The notes under the pieces: generated by a model
Told to the model about the DNA's origin: nothing
The model's input: the letters and a program-made list of their open reading frames with translations, nothing else
The model's database searches: none
Program-made: the position numbers and the translations under genes
Assembly (NCBI GenBank): GCA_902806595.1
Contig: CADCXC010000003.1
Coordinates: forward strand, 186,001 to 250,000
Length of the DNA stretch: 64,000 nt
Direction of reading: 5' to 3'
From: Pyrenopolyporus hunteri
Lineage: Eukaryota > Ascomycota > Sordariomycetes > Xylariales > Hypoxylaceae
Shown here: piece after piece, positions 20,412-31,793 of the stretch
Layout of the letters: every line of letters starts with the position of its first letter
How positions within the stretch are numbered: the first letter of the stretch is position 1

Positions 20412-23400
20412 ATGGGTACCGAGGCACCCTTGGACTCCACCAAACGTATCACCATCGCGTCATCAAGTGAGGCCAGTGCGAGTAAATCCAATATCGCCCG
20501 CACTATGAGCAACTCAGAGTTGATATCCTCGACACGCATCCAAGTTACCCGGTCCATAGAGACAACTAGGCACGTGCGGTCAAGGCTAATGCGCGAATTG
20601 GACAATGTGGACGATGCCTCCCTCCAGAGAATTGATCTACAGCTATACCTGGCTTACATTGCGGACGAACGAATTATTCACATACCCAAGCGAGGGAGTC
20701 GGTGGGACCAAATTCTAAAGGAAGCAGAATTCTTCGGCCTTCAAATCGATGAGTTCACCACGGCTGTTGAGGACGACCTCATAGATAGAGAAACAATACG
20801 AAATACCGCGTTGGCAAGCTGTTACCTCCTGCTTGAAGTAAGTCCCAGACCTGCTCCATTAGCCATGATACGTCATTGACGGCGCCTAGCTTGGTTGCGA
20901 ACAAGCCCAAGCTCTTGAGCCAACTTTCAACGTCCTATATAAGCTCGGCCAACTACTCGCAAGCACTCTCGAACTTCGCTCCCTCTTTGAACTAAGCGAT
21001 GAAATTGGACGCGCCCTAGGAGAGATCATAGTATACCTGGTGCATCTTCTCGGCAATATTGTAGTATTCTATCGCCAACGGATTAGTCGCCTTTCTAGCC
21101 AAACGGTAGCCGTTGATTTTGATCGCGAATTTGGCGAAGATATGCTCTAAGAGAGAACAGCTCGTCTGCGCAATCTAGAATTATAAGATCAGGAGCAACA
21201 ATGCTGCGAATGATGTGCCGTCATTGCACCGAGAGCTGGGCTCAACTCGAACTCATGCGAAGTCATGCCTCTATGACCGCATGCCAGACAAGAAACGCCG
21301 TGCTGAAGGAACCTGCGAATGGCTTGAGAGCAACCTATTGGACTTTCTAAGGAAAGGTGAGAATGTTCTCACGATTACGGGGAACGCAGGGTGCGGGAAA
21401 AGCATGCTTGCCGCCTGGGTATGGGATCAGCTAGAGAGGCCACTGAGCCGTTTGAGTCGAAAGCATAGAACGATTTCGTATACATTTGGTATGTTTATCT
21501 CCTCCTATGTCGTAATTTGAATTAGTTGACGCGATATAGCTGTTGACTGTGCGGAAAAGTCGACGACCGTGGTCTTTTTGAAAAGCTTGCTATCCCAATT
21601 TCTAGATATTAGGACTGGCGATGTTGACCTATTCGAAAAGCTATCGTCTGTCCTTCAGAACTCTGAGCATGTACATAACGAGGAATTTATTGACCGACTT
21701 TGGGTTGTGCTTGATGCTGGGTTGGCTACAGCTAATAGCAGGGGAGCTGACCTTGCAATTATTATCGATGGGCTAGACGAGATTGTTGGTGGGGAGGTGA
21801 CAGCGCTCGAGTTATTCAAACGTATTCACCAGAGCGTCAAGAAGGTCCCAAACACCTGTGCCATCATATTCTCTAAGCCTATTCCACATCTCAGCCAGTT
21901 GGCTAAGCCTGATGGTAGACATGTTGTCATTACCCCTGAACACGTTCACGATGGCATTCAACGGTACCTGATAGTCGGTCTTACCCGGCGCAGTACCTAC
22001 ACTTCACAAGATGGGACCAAGCAGCTGGTATCTCGTGCGAGAGGCTCTTTCCTCTTTGCGTACTTGGCCCTTCAACTCTTCGATGCTGCTACGGACTTCG
22101 ATTGTGTTCTATAAATCGATCTATGCCATCAATCCCGATTCCAACAACAACCATGAGAGTCTGCTGGAAGAGCTGCTTAAGGAAATTAGCTTGAAAGATA
22201 GGAACGTCAACAATATCTTGACGTTAGTGGCAGTTTCCGAGCGGCCGTTACGGATTCAGGAAGCAGAGTCTTTACTGAGTGTCGATCTTTCGAAGCGGAA
22301 CATCTCGTCCCGCGTTTGCGTCCGAAAGCTGCTGCCCGCAGTGAGAGGGTTATTAGTTGAGAATAAGGGCACGGTTCACTTCGAACATTCTATTATACGA
22401 AGCTACATATATGGACTCTGTGATTCCTCACTTATATCTCCCAAAGAAGCGCATCGGTCGCTTGCGTTATCCTTACTGCTTCTTGCGAAGAGCACCCTTA
22501 CACAGCCATGTGACCCCTCGTTTGACACCCTGAATAGAACTATCATCGACCAGGTTTACTTGTCTCATCCCGTCATCCAGTATGCTGTGCGTTACTGGAT
22601 CTCTCATTTCCGGCAGTCCTCTCTCGTCAGTACAAAAGACGATCTGGTGCTTCCGTCAGACCTCAAGGATATCTTCCCTGATTCTATCTTGTTCGTCATG
22701 CTGGAATGGTCTAGCTGGTAGATCCAGCCTCTTACATCTTCCATTCGCCTACGTGAGCTTGCGCTGAAGATTCGGTCCACAATCCTTGGCGAAAATAACC
22801 GCATGGTCTTGCAAGACCTCATAATTCTGGGTAGCCTATATTGGGCGCAGTTGGAAGTGACCAAAGCCGCTGGGTTCTTCTACCGCGCCTCTTCGGTCGG
22901 CCAGATAATCCTTGACAAATTCAATCCATTAGTACTTACCTGCACGTCCGTATTCCTCGTCTGCACCGAGAAGATAACCTATTCCGAGCGTACGGAAATT
23001 GTTACTTACCGCGAACAGATGATTCGCTTCTATACAGAAGTGTGTAGGAGACAGCACGGCGCACATTCCGACCATGTTATTCGGTGGTATGAAGCACTAA
23101 TCAAACTTAATCAGGGCATACAGGAAAAACACATGGCGGTCATCATCGCCACAGAACTTCATGAGATTATCGTTACTCGTTTCGGAAACGGCTCCAAGAA
23201 AGAACGCGGTATTGCCAGAGAGTTAGTGGGAATGAAGGTCGTCCTCAAAAGGAGAGATTCAGGAAAGCAAGGCGCAGTATGATGAGCTTCTTCTATTTGA
23301 GGCCAGCGAGGAAATGGAATTGACCGATGAACTGAGACTGAAAATAGTTTTCTCCCTCGCTAAGACTTATGAGTCGGAGCAAAGATTTCTGCTTGCGGAG

Positions 23401-26400
23401 AAACTTTACGTTGCGCTCTGGAGTCGCGTGTGTGCAGCGTGTCGCCAAAACGGGACAGGCGAATTACAACTCGTGCAGTTCAATATCGCTCTCAAATACG
23501 TTCACTTCCTCCGCCAGCGGGAACGAGGGCATGAAGCCTGCAACATAATGGTCTGTGTTTGGGCCGAATATGAACACCGCCAGCTGGAGTCCGAAATTTT
23601 TGTTCTCCGCCTTAGAGAGCTTTCTATCTTGTTCCGGCAGCTTGGTCTGCTTAATATGTCTGTTTCGATCCTCAAGAAAGTCTGGCCAAGTCTGGCAAAA
23701 TGGACCATCGGTATTTCAAGGCTTTCTTAGTCCTGACTAACCTCCACATGAAACTTGGACGGTGGTCCGACGCCTAAGTCATCCTCCGGCAAACGTTGGA
23801 ACTCGCCTGGAAAGGGGTTCTAAAAGCTGACAAGAATCTCATGCTCGAAGGGAGCTTTATTACCAAGGCCGTAGCGATTGCGACACTGTTTGCTCTCTGT
23901 TACCACCGCCAGAGAAAGTTTGATGAGGCTGAACAGATCTACGTACGCGTCTGGAGAGCATGCCTTGGATCCTTGAAGGCGGGGGGTTCGCTCTTGGTCG
24001 ATATCACCACGAGGCTGTTGTCGTTCTATAAGGAGTACCATCGCTATGAGAAGGCCATCGAAGTACACGTTCAGCTCCTTCAACATTACCGCAAGCACGT
24101 TGGAACCACCCATAAGTTAACTATCCGGACTCAGTACCAATTAGCTTCTACCTACCAACTTCTTAGCCGAAAAGAGGCGTACGAGTATTATGCCGAAATC
24201 GTGTTGTTGTACACTCACGATGGCGTCTGCCATTATGATGCATTTGATGCAGCAGCAATTATGCTTAAATACTATCGAGAAGAAAGCCGTTGGGAAGATA
24301 TACGAAAACTTTGTGTCGCGTTATGGGACACCATCAGCAAACACACCAATGAGTTCAAGCTTTCGAGAGAATTCACGCAGCTTGTATATGAGCAATACCG
24401 GCACGTGCTCGAAGTCGGATCAAGGGTAGAATTCTCGGTTCTCTACAAGCTTACCACCGAGTATCGTGAAACGGACCAGAAGGCATTTGGGGTATCAGTT
24501 GCGATTTACCTGACGGCCTCGATTCCCCTGGCGGAGATCTGCGAAAGGGGTGAGACACATTATTTCGAGTCTGTGACTATGTACGAGGAAGTCTTATCGA
24601 AGACGAACACTATTACGACCATCACGGAGACTGTAATCCGGCATATCAAGAAGCGCTTGTCAACGCTCTATGCCACCGTCATTACTACCGGCGAGAAAGT
24701 CGAGACTTCGACTGTCGAGCGAGCGATCCTAGTTTCTGCGGAGGCGTATGGGCAATGCAAAGTTCAACTTGGCTGGTGGCATGAAATTACGCTCACGAAG
24801 CTAAAAGAGTCGGCCTTGATGCATAGCAGGTCGAACACCGAGAAGTCGCGCGCTGTATTAGGGGGCTTGCTTTAGGAGAATGCTATTAAGGTTATTTCTA
24901 CCGCTACGCTCGCGATCGAGCTCTAAAAATCCGCTTTTAGACTTGCCTCTATCTATAGGGTCGTCAGGTTTGAGCGCGAAGGCTACGAGCTGCTCCGCCA
25001 GCTACGAGTTCTGATCCTCTTCCCGGGTTTCGACGTATCGGAGCAAAAAGCCACGATCAAGCTCAATGACAAGCTTACCAAGGTGGCCTTGGTATTCCTA
25101 ATCGCTCTTGAGGAAGGCCTTTGCTGCGCCGATGGAAAACCGGGCTATAATCACTTCTCCCAGACCATGTCCGATCTCCTAATGGAGACTCTTCTTTATG
25201 AACAGTATATCTCTGTCACAGCGAAGATGACGGAGAAGACCAACATCGAGATTGTGCTGGAACATGCCTCTCGACTCCGTAGCCTTTGGGTTTCTCGTGA
25301 CCGCACATACTTCGTCTCCGTGCTAGACAAGAAGCTCTTCACTATATTTGCGGAACAGTACGCGAAGATACTAGGTTCGTATACCGACGACGAGAAAGCT
25401 GCTTTCGACCTATATGTGGCGTTACTCACCGAGATCGGCAACAACAGCGCACCTGAGCGCCCTACCGTCGACTTTGCCATGGAAACAGTTAAGGCTATCA
25501 ACACTATCGTGCGTAAGCATATGGTTGACAATAAAGAGCTATCCCGCGCTCACGCAGTCGCCAAGGTGGGGTTCCAGTTCGCAAATGCGCAGCGCTTCTA
25601 TCACAGCCGAGGCCGTGGAGTGTTCGGTTATAAGCTTGTGGAGCTTCTTGCTGGGCACGGTGTTCCGGCTTGGAAGACGGCTGATCCAACGCTCAAAGAA
25701 TCTATGCTAAAAACGAGCTGCGACGTGCTGCAAACTGTACTCTCCGCCTTCAGCGAGGCCGGGGTTGACTTGACTAGCTTGCGTTTCGAGGACTTGTCTA
25801 GTCTCATTACTCTACTGGGCGATCAAAAGAACTATGGTGAACTCGAGGTAGGCGCTTGTGGCCGGCTTCCTTTGCGTGCCCCTTCTCTCGTGGTTAACGC
25901 TTCACAGACTCTACTAGCGGCGCTTTGGCGCTTCCGCGAGGACGAACCGGGATGGTCACCGGCCGTGGTCCTGCGTATTGGCCAACTGCTTATTGACGCT
26001 CACGTGTCAGCCTCACACATCGACAAGGCCATCGCCCTGCCTGATGGCTTATACTATAACGTGCGACAACCGCGCGGCGGTCTCGACCGCCACGCGCTGA
26101 ACTTTGCCGATAAGCTCTCTGTCCTTCTGACGCGAGCCGGTCGTACGCGTGATATCAGTCGCGTTCACGCCGAGGTACTACGTGACCTGGACGGGCACCG
26201 GATGGTTACCAGCGCCGGCCCTGAGGAGAAGGAGCGTCTCCGTGCTGCTGCTGACTTGCACTTAGGCGGCCTGCGTCGCTGCGACTGGACTTTCCGGCCT
26301 GAGTGGGCGCGAGCCGCAAAGGACTGGTACGGAAGACTCGGACATAGATACGGCGGCTTGACGGTGCCGCCGGTTGAAAAGTGGAACGCCATCGGCACGA

Positions 26401-26471
26401 AGAAAGATAAAAGAGTTGACGTATTCGGCGGCGATAACGTGGAGTCTCGATGCCGAGAAGGAGACTATTAA
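20412..26471 (+). pseudogene. NACHT-TPR (STAND, NLR-like) gene with multiple stops and frameshifts
   Basis: A 6 kb relic of a fungal STAND NTPase, the class behind heterokaryon incompatibility and innate-immunity-like responses. Parts in order: helical N-terminal region (20412 on, intron 20838-20889); NACHT domain with Walker A GNAGCGKS (about 21385-21410), intron 21489-21539, Walker B LAIIIDGLDE (about 21750-21783); winged-helix-like part with EHSIIRSY; then long TPR-like helical repeats (AEKLYVALW, AEQIYVRVW, RYEKAIEVHVQLLQHY) to 26471. Lesions: TAA 21148 and TAA 21184, with a frame change near 21190-21215; +1 shift near 22112; TAG 22719; +1 shift in an A4 run at 23247-23250; frame change near 23690; TAA 23775; TAG 24873; TAA 24924. 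Coding similarity continues across each break. The last part (25083-26471, 462 codons) is still open. No full product can be made. Confidence 0.88.
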
Positions 26472-27189
26472 GAGGGATCTGATCTCCCCGGCTAAGAAGC
26501 GCTGGGGACGGTTCTCAGGAAACGCGGGAGAAGGAGTTGCGTAGAGACGACAGTGGTTATATCGGAATGTGCATGGTTATACGGTTCGATATAGGGAAAA
26601 GTGCGGCAGTCCGAGGGGGGATGGGAGTGTCATAGGCTGGTAATGTAATGGACTATGGGAGACGTAATTATCGCTCTTCTGTATCTGGGAATTCCGCCAC
26701 TTCACTTCATCTACCCCCTTACCACTTTTCTCTTGTCTTCACGTTATGGCGACATCGATCCTAATTGTATTAGATACTTCACTAGAGTTTCGTAATTTTT
26801 TCTTATGCTTCAATATTCGAGTTTATTTATATCCAAACTCGTCTCCCTTCTCACCTACCCGTGTTGAAATTCAAATCAACTAGTGGCGCTGCAGATGTCA
26901 TCGATATTTATTATACCTGTATCTTTTTAACAGCGCGGGCGCCAACATCTACACGTTCATTATGGAAATATGTATTTACCTAGATACCGCCTATGATGCT
27001 GTCCGGATGATCCCGTCGAACCCACGATTCCTTAACGCCGCTCCCTTGGTGATGTTGACCCAGTGTGCCGACGTTGCATTAGGTTATCTTGTATGAGTCT
27101 CGCCTTCAGCTAAACGTTTCGCTAGCTTCGAGCGCATCGATCCTTACGGTGACCGTTGATTTAGCTTCCAAGACAGCCCGTAAAGTTTT
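26472..27189. other. intergenic, no gene seen
   Basis: About 0.7 kb between the convergent NLR pseudogene and the protoglobin gene. AT-rich near 26800-26930. Confidence 0.5.
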
Positions 27190-28154
27190 TCAATTTGTTT
27201 CGACGTGCGGTCGAATGGGTAACGTCGACGAACATCCATTCTCTTTTTCGCCATTCTCCCCGCACCCACTGCAAGCGTCAGCCTTCGCGGCTGCGGATAG
27301 GCCCGAGAATGGGCACGTCGGAGACGAAGGGAGAGCCTCCTCGATGTCTTCCAGGACTCTTTTCCCGTGAAGAAAACCCTCGGCCTCAACTTGCTGCTTC
27401 TCCATCTCGTCGGCGAACTCGTCGCCGTCGCGCACGTACCACTTCGCAAAAAGGTCGTTCTGTACCCAGATCACCTTGCCGATCGCCTTCACGAGCGCGA
27501 TCTTCTTGTCCATCCGTAAACGCGGGTGAGACAGGAGCGCCTCGGTCAGCGTGTCTTGTATGAAGGCGAGACACGCGCCGATGTGCACGTACTCCACATG
27601 TAGGGGGTGCTCGCGTCCACGTCCGGTGTGCATCATGCTACAAGCCACTATTAGATGCTACATTGAATTTATTTTTTCGGGTGCGGACCATGTTTCTCAC
27701 CCGACTTTATCCAGGTACTCCCAGAACTCCAGGGTGCTAGGGTCAGAACACAGCTTTGCGAGATAGGCCCGCAGGAACATCTTGCGGTGCAGAATCTGCG
27801 GGCTATTCTCGTTGAGGTTCTCATCTACCGGTCCCTCATAACTCGTGCTTCGGGTTTCTAGGGCGCGCGCTGTGATATCATATTGCAGAAGCTTCTGGTA
27901 GACGATGTTGACGATGGCGGGGATGAGCTGCTTTATGTATTTTGACCCGGATATTAATGCTTCGATGTCGTCTTGGGCATTGTTAGTCTCGGGGATAGTT
28001 CTTGGCTGTCTACCTATGTAGGTAGGGAAGGGGATTTGAACGCCATACTTGAGCTGAAATCAATGAACGAGTGAAGATATTGAATTCGCGCCTCGAGATT
28101 GGTATATAGGTCCTTTCGATCAATATGCTGCCTAGGACGTGCTAAGGGCCCCAT
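27190..28154 (-). CDS. protoglobin / globin-sensor domain protein
   Basis: Three exons: 28154-28049, 27971-27701 and 27637-27190 (introns of 77 and 63 bp, the first with an ACTAAC branch). The product is 274 residues. Residues about 10-200 match the fungal single-domain protoglobin family: HIDRKDLYTNL, the helical YLHSFIDFSS, SGSKYIKQLIPAIVNIVY, and HPLHVEYVHIGACLAFIQD. His144 in this last stretch is the likely proximal haem ligand, by analogy with globin-coupled sensors. VIWVQNDLFAKWYV follows. No signalling domain is attached. The C-tail (about 220-274) has four Cys in a SGLS...CSGCGENG...C context. The likely role is haem-bound gas or redox sensing or chemistry in the cytosol; the ligand is unknown. 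The start is the first ATG in frame. Confidence 0.85.
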
Positions 28155-29728
28155 TATGAAGGGAATTGGGACGGCTTGGGAGCTAATGAAGATCCTCAAG
28201 TCCGCTCGATAACAATTCTACGCTTAGTTGTATTCTGGAAACCCGGGAACAGATGGTAATGGTAATTTGACAGTCAACGGAACTAGAGATACTCACTTTC
28301 GAAACTTATAAATGCAAAAGACGAGTAAGAAAAAAAAAAAGCCAATCCATTTCTATGCAAGAGTTGTGACGCTAGGAATGAAGCGATGATGGCACGATAT
28401 CGTGTGGGACGATCGAACCACCGCGTCGGGTGCGTTCGGTCTGGACTGACCCCCAAACGACAAAAGCTTTTATTTTACAGCGTTTCTCATTCGTGGTGTC
28501 ATTCCCGCCTATCCTTTAACAGCTGGAGCCGTGTCAGGCCAATATGATGTCAGTCTTAACCTGCGCTCTTTTTAACGCACTTTTGAATCGTTAAACGCCA
28601 GTTTTACTACGTAGCTGGCGGGATGTTTTCCGCGCCAAGTGGGCGAGATCCGAACTCCTGCTATCCTATTAATGTCCAGCCTACGCTTCTTTATTTATCG
28701 TTGATTGATCCCCGCAACTTCGCTAAGTGCCGATAATGCCGCCGATCTCCATATAGGGATGTTATATTCTCATGTGTATGTAGCCACCCGAGGAAACCAT
28801 GATAGTATTACATAAATCCTGTTTGGAATAGACCAGAGGTTGTATAGTAGCCGAGCGAGTTCTTAGGATATTGTACGGATGTGGATGATACTTGACCCCT
28901 GCCTATATACCCAAGGTAGGAAACCTACCAACCTACCTACCTACCTACGTACTTAATCTAGAACGCCGCCCGATGGTGTTTATCATAAAAAAGATTTTGT
29001 AGAGCCTCAATAATGGGCAAAGGCCTCCCCTCGTACTTGGTCCTGGTCTACCTTTCACAAGTAGAGGTTTACATTTCTCAGGTCCTGGCTTACGCGGCGC
29101 CCTACATTTACACCGCGGGGTTGCCCAGGACTAGGATTCCTAGATTATCCCATCCCCTCCCTCCTTTCCCGTCAGGGCTCAAATCTCCCGATATCTACCA
29201 CGTACGGAAGTGTCCTCACGGTTTGCTTCGTTGCTTCGTTGCTTCATATACTTCCTTGGTTAGAGTATCCCAATCGTCTCAGGATAGGAATAAATGGCGG
29301 GGTTATTTACACGAACCGTCAAGTAACCCGTCTTACGATTCTATAACAAAGCACGTAGATTAACCAAACTAGACTTATATTTCCGTTGACGTATGTTTAG
29401 TGCAATTTACTATAGGTATTCCGCACCTATAAAATAGCAGTGAGCCCGCTGAGCTACGTTATGGAATGTAAGTTTGGGGCATGAGGGACCAAAACTGGTA
29501 CCTATCTACCTTACCTAGCAGCCCTAAGTGCCTCTTACATTTTATGCTGGGTACCTAGGTACCTTAGCTGCTTAGGTAGGTGGTAGACAAGTACCTAGGT
29601 ACCCACATTACTGCAAGGTAGACGACCCGCGTCTTGGCCCTACGGGTCCGCCGAGATGTTAGGGGAGTCAGCCCGCCTCCCGTTCGTACCCTGCAAGCCC
29701 TGCAAGTAAGGTACCTACATGTAGGTAG
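28155..29728. other. intergenic, no gene seen
   Basis: About 1.6 kb. CCTA/TAGG microsatellites occur at 28918-28948 and 29550-29605; a triplicated GTTGCTTC motif occurs near 29222-29246. No supportable gene. Confidence 0.5.
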
Positions 29729-29733
29729 GCAGC

Positions 29734-30371
29734 GACGGTGGGCCATTTGACCCAAACCGCCAAACCGCCAAAACTCATGGTTTCATAGTCTGATTACACA
29801 GTAGGCCCGCACTATGTGCTATACTGTATTTTTTTAGGTGCTAAGTCCACTATAATTATAGGGTACTCTAGGGCATTCAACGCCTTGTTACACCAAACCA
29901 ATTTAACCAATCAAAACATATTCTTATACTTCACTAATTTCAAAGCTTCCAGCGCTCTATAGCTACTAAATTACAGCGCACTTTCGTAAGCTATACGTAC
30001 GCAAATAATATACTAAGCGACAGCGACCTCAAGCGTTATAAGACCTATATTTATAGTAGGGCGATTGAGCCTAAATGCCCTATAATTATAATGGTGTTGA
30101 TAGTGGTGTTAATAGTGGTGTTGATAGTGGTGTTGATAGTGGTGTTGATAGTGGTGTTGATAGCGGAATACAGTGTGTGCTCACAGTGGCTAGGAGAAAG
30201 GAGCACTATATACGAAGGTACTATAGTAGAACGCTAAGTGCGCTGTAATTATAGTGGACTTAGCACCTAAAAAAAATACAGTATAGCGCATAGTGCGGGC
30301 CTACTGTGTAATCAGACTATGAAACCATGAGTTTTGGCGGTTTGGCGGTTTCGGGCATTTGGGCCAGGGTA
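29734..30371. mobile_element. non-autonomous DNA transposon (MITE), copy 2, inverted relative to copy 1
   Basis: 638 bp element. Its left end (GACGGTGGGCC) matches the right end of copy 1 reversed, and its right end matches copy 1's left end reversed, so the two lie in opposite orientation about 20 kb apart. Terminal inverted repeats are as in copy 1. A 5-bp direct repeat GCAGC flanks it (29729-29733 and 30372-30376). It carries six 12-bp units at 30092-30163 where copy 1 has three, which accounts for the 35-bp size difference. It retains C/G at many sites where copy 1 has T/A. No coding capacity. Confidence 0.88.
30092..30163 (+). repeat. 12-bp minisatellite in MITE copy 2 (6 units)
   Basis: Six tandem copies of TGGTGTTGATAG, one with a G-to-A change. 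The equivalent array in copy 1 has three units. Confidence 0.9.
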
Positions 30372-30376
30372 GCAGC

Positions 30377-31124
30377 CCCTAGGTAGGTACCTACATTGAC
30401 GACGGCCGGTAAACGCTTCTACCCCCTAGGACTATGTACCTACTTATATATGTCCTTACTTTTTCTTCTCTTTAGAAAGATAAAACCTCTCCTATTTCTA
30501 CATTGGCATTTACGTCCCATACCTGGGAGAAAAATATCTAGAACCTGAGACTACCCCTCCACTAACTGGCTATATAGGTATGTATGACAGTTGATGTCGA
30601 TTGAAGTGAACCTACTACCACATTACCTATATTGCCATGTGGTGCCTTACCTTGCCTATCTACCGCCTACAAGTATGTCTTTGCGACTGGTTACGATGCA
30701 TGCAGCGGCAAGTTGTAATAGCTGATTGGGTAACCGTATCGGCCCTGGCGTAGAGTCTTTGAGGCATTGGCTGTTTCGATTCATTAGGCCTTCCTGCACT
30801 GCATGTTGGTACCTAATCACGGCAACACTGAGTGAGCAACAAGATGATAGATCAGTTTACTGCGAACCGCACTTTAACCATTTCTCTGATGCATCCGTAT
30901 TTAAATTATTCGCGCCTCCCTCTACCTCAACTGTTAGACAGATAAAATCGATAGTTCCCATAGAAATACCCAACTAAAGCGTTTCGGCAAGTAAGCACAG
31001 TGGGAATCGAGTCTGAATTCTTTAAAGTCCCAGGCTAACAATCCCCTACAAGCGGCCAAGCCACCTTTATTTGATCATACGCATAACTTATACTTCAAGC
31101 ATAGGGTGCCTAAGCCGGCTGGAG
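30377..31124. other. intergenic, no gene seen
   Basis: 0.75 kb between MITE copy 2 and the lectin gene. No gene seen; scattered CCTAGGTAGG motifs near 30378-30392. Confidence 0.5.
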
Positions 31125-31793
31125 ATGAGACGCAGCTTACATTTTATGTCATCCCAAGATACCATGCAGTCGAACCCTTCCCAACGAATTCACCGTGTAT
31201 CGGCCGACGCGGAAGACGAATTCGTGACCTTGAACCACAATGACGTATCCAATGGGGAGCTTCATAGGCCAAATCTCTCTAGGGATGAAAAGGACCGTAT
31301 CCTCTTCTGCCCTCAAGTGACTGTCAATGTTTTTGGTAACAGAGGGCCAAGCTCCAACGGAACAGACGCTGAAGCTTCAGGGGCCGACGGCGACACAAAA
31401 GTCGGTACAAGAAGCGCTAGCACAAACGCCGATACTATTTCCGACCTGGAAGGCAAAGTCGCTGCTCTATCGCGGAAGGTGGAGGAACTCTCTGCCTCAG
31501 TGTTCACACCGAAACTCAGGATCGAAAATGGAATATGGAACACAGCAGAGGTCCACTCGTGGGAAAGTCCCCAGTTACGCACAGAGGGATACGTTTGTTT
31601 TGGTAGAGCGTTCAATAACGTTCCACGGGTTATAGTGAGCATGCAAGCTGTGGACGTGTCGAATCAGGCAAACTTCAGGGTTAGTGTCTATACGACGGAC
31701 GTCAGCTCGACCGGATTCAAGGTCCACGCCGACAGTTGGGACACAACAGTGCTGTACAGCTGTGGCGTAACGTGGATAGCCGTAGGAGAGTAG
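31125..31793 (+). CDS. H-type lectin domain protein
   Basis: Single exon; 222 residues from the first ATG (31125), with 31146 an alternative start. The N-terminal ~100 residues are polar and low-complexity. A short coiled coil (ISDLEGKVAALSRKVEEL) follows, which could drive trimer formation as in other H-type lectins. The last ~80 residues form an H-type lectin domain: FGRAFNNVPRVIVSMQAVD, then RVSVYTTDVSSTGFKVHADSW, ending CGVTWIAVGE. These have the spacing of the Helix pomatia agglutinin/discoidin C-terminal family, which binds GalNAc-type sugars. No signal peptide is seen, so the protein is cytosolic or leaves by a non-classical route. Fungal lectins of this kind often bind foreign glycans in defence; that role is inference. 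Confidence 0.85.
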   Translation: MRRSLHFMSSQDTMQSNPSQRIHRVSADAEDEFVTLNHNDVSNGELHRPNLSRDEKDRILFCPQVTVNVFGNRGPSSNGTDAEASGADGDTKVGTRSASTNADTISDLEGKVAALSRKVEELSASVFTPKLRIENGIWNTAEVHSWESPQLRTEGYVCFGRAFNNVPRVIVSMQAVDVSNQANFRVSVYTTDVSSTGFKVHADSWDTTVLYSCGVTWIAVGE

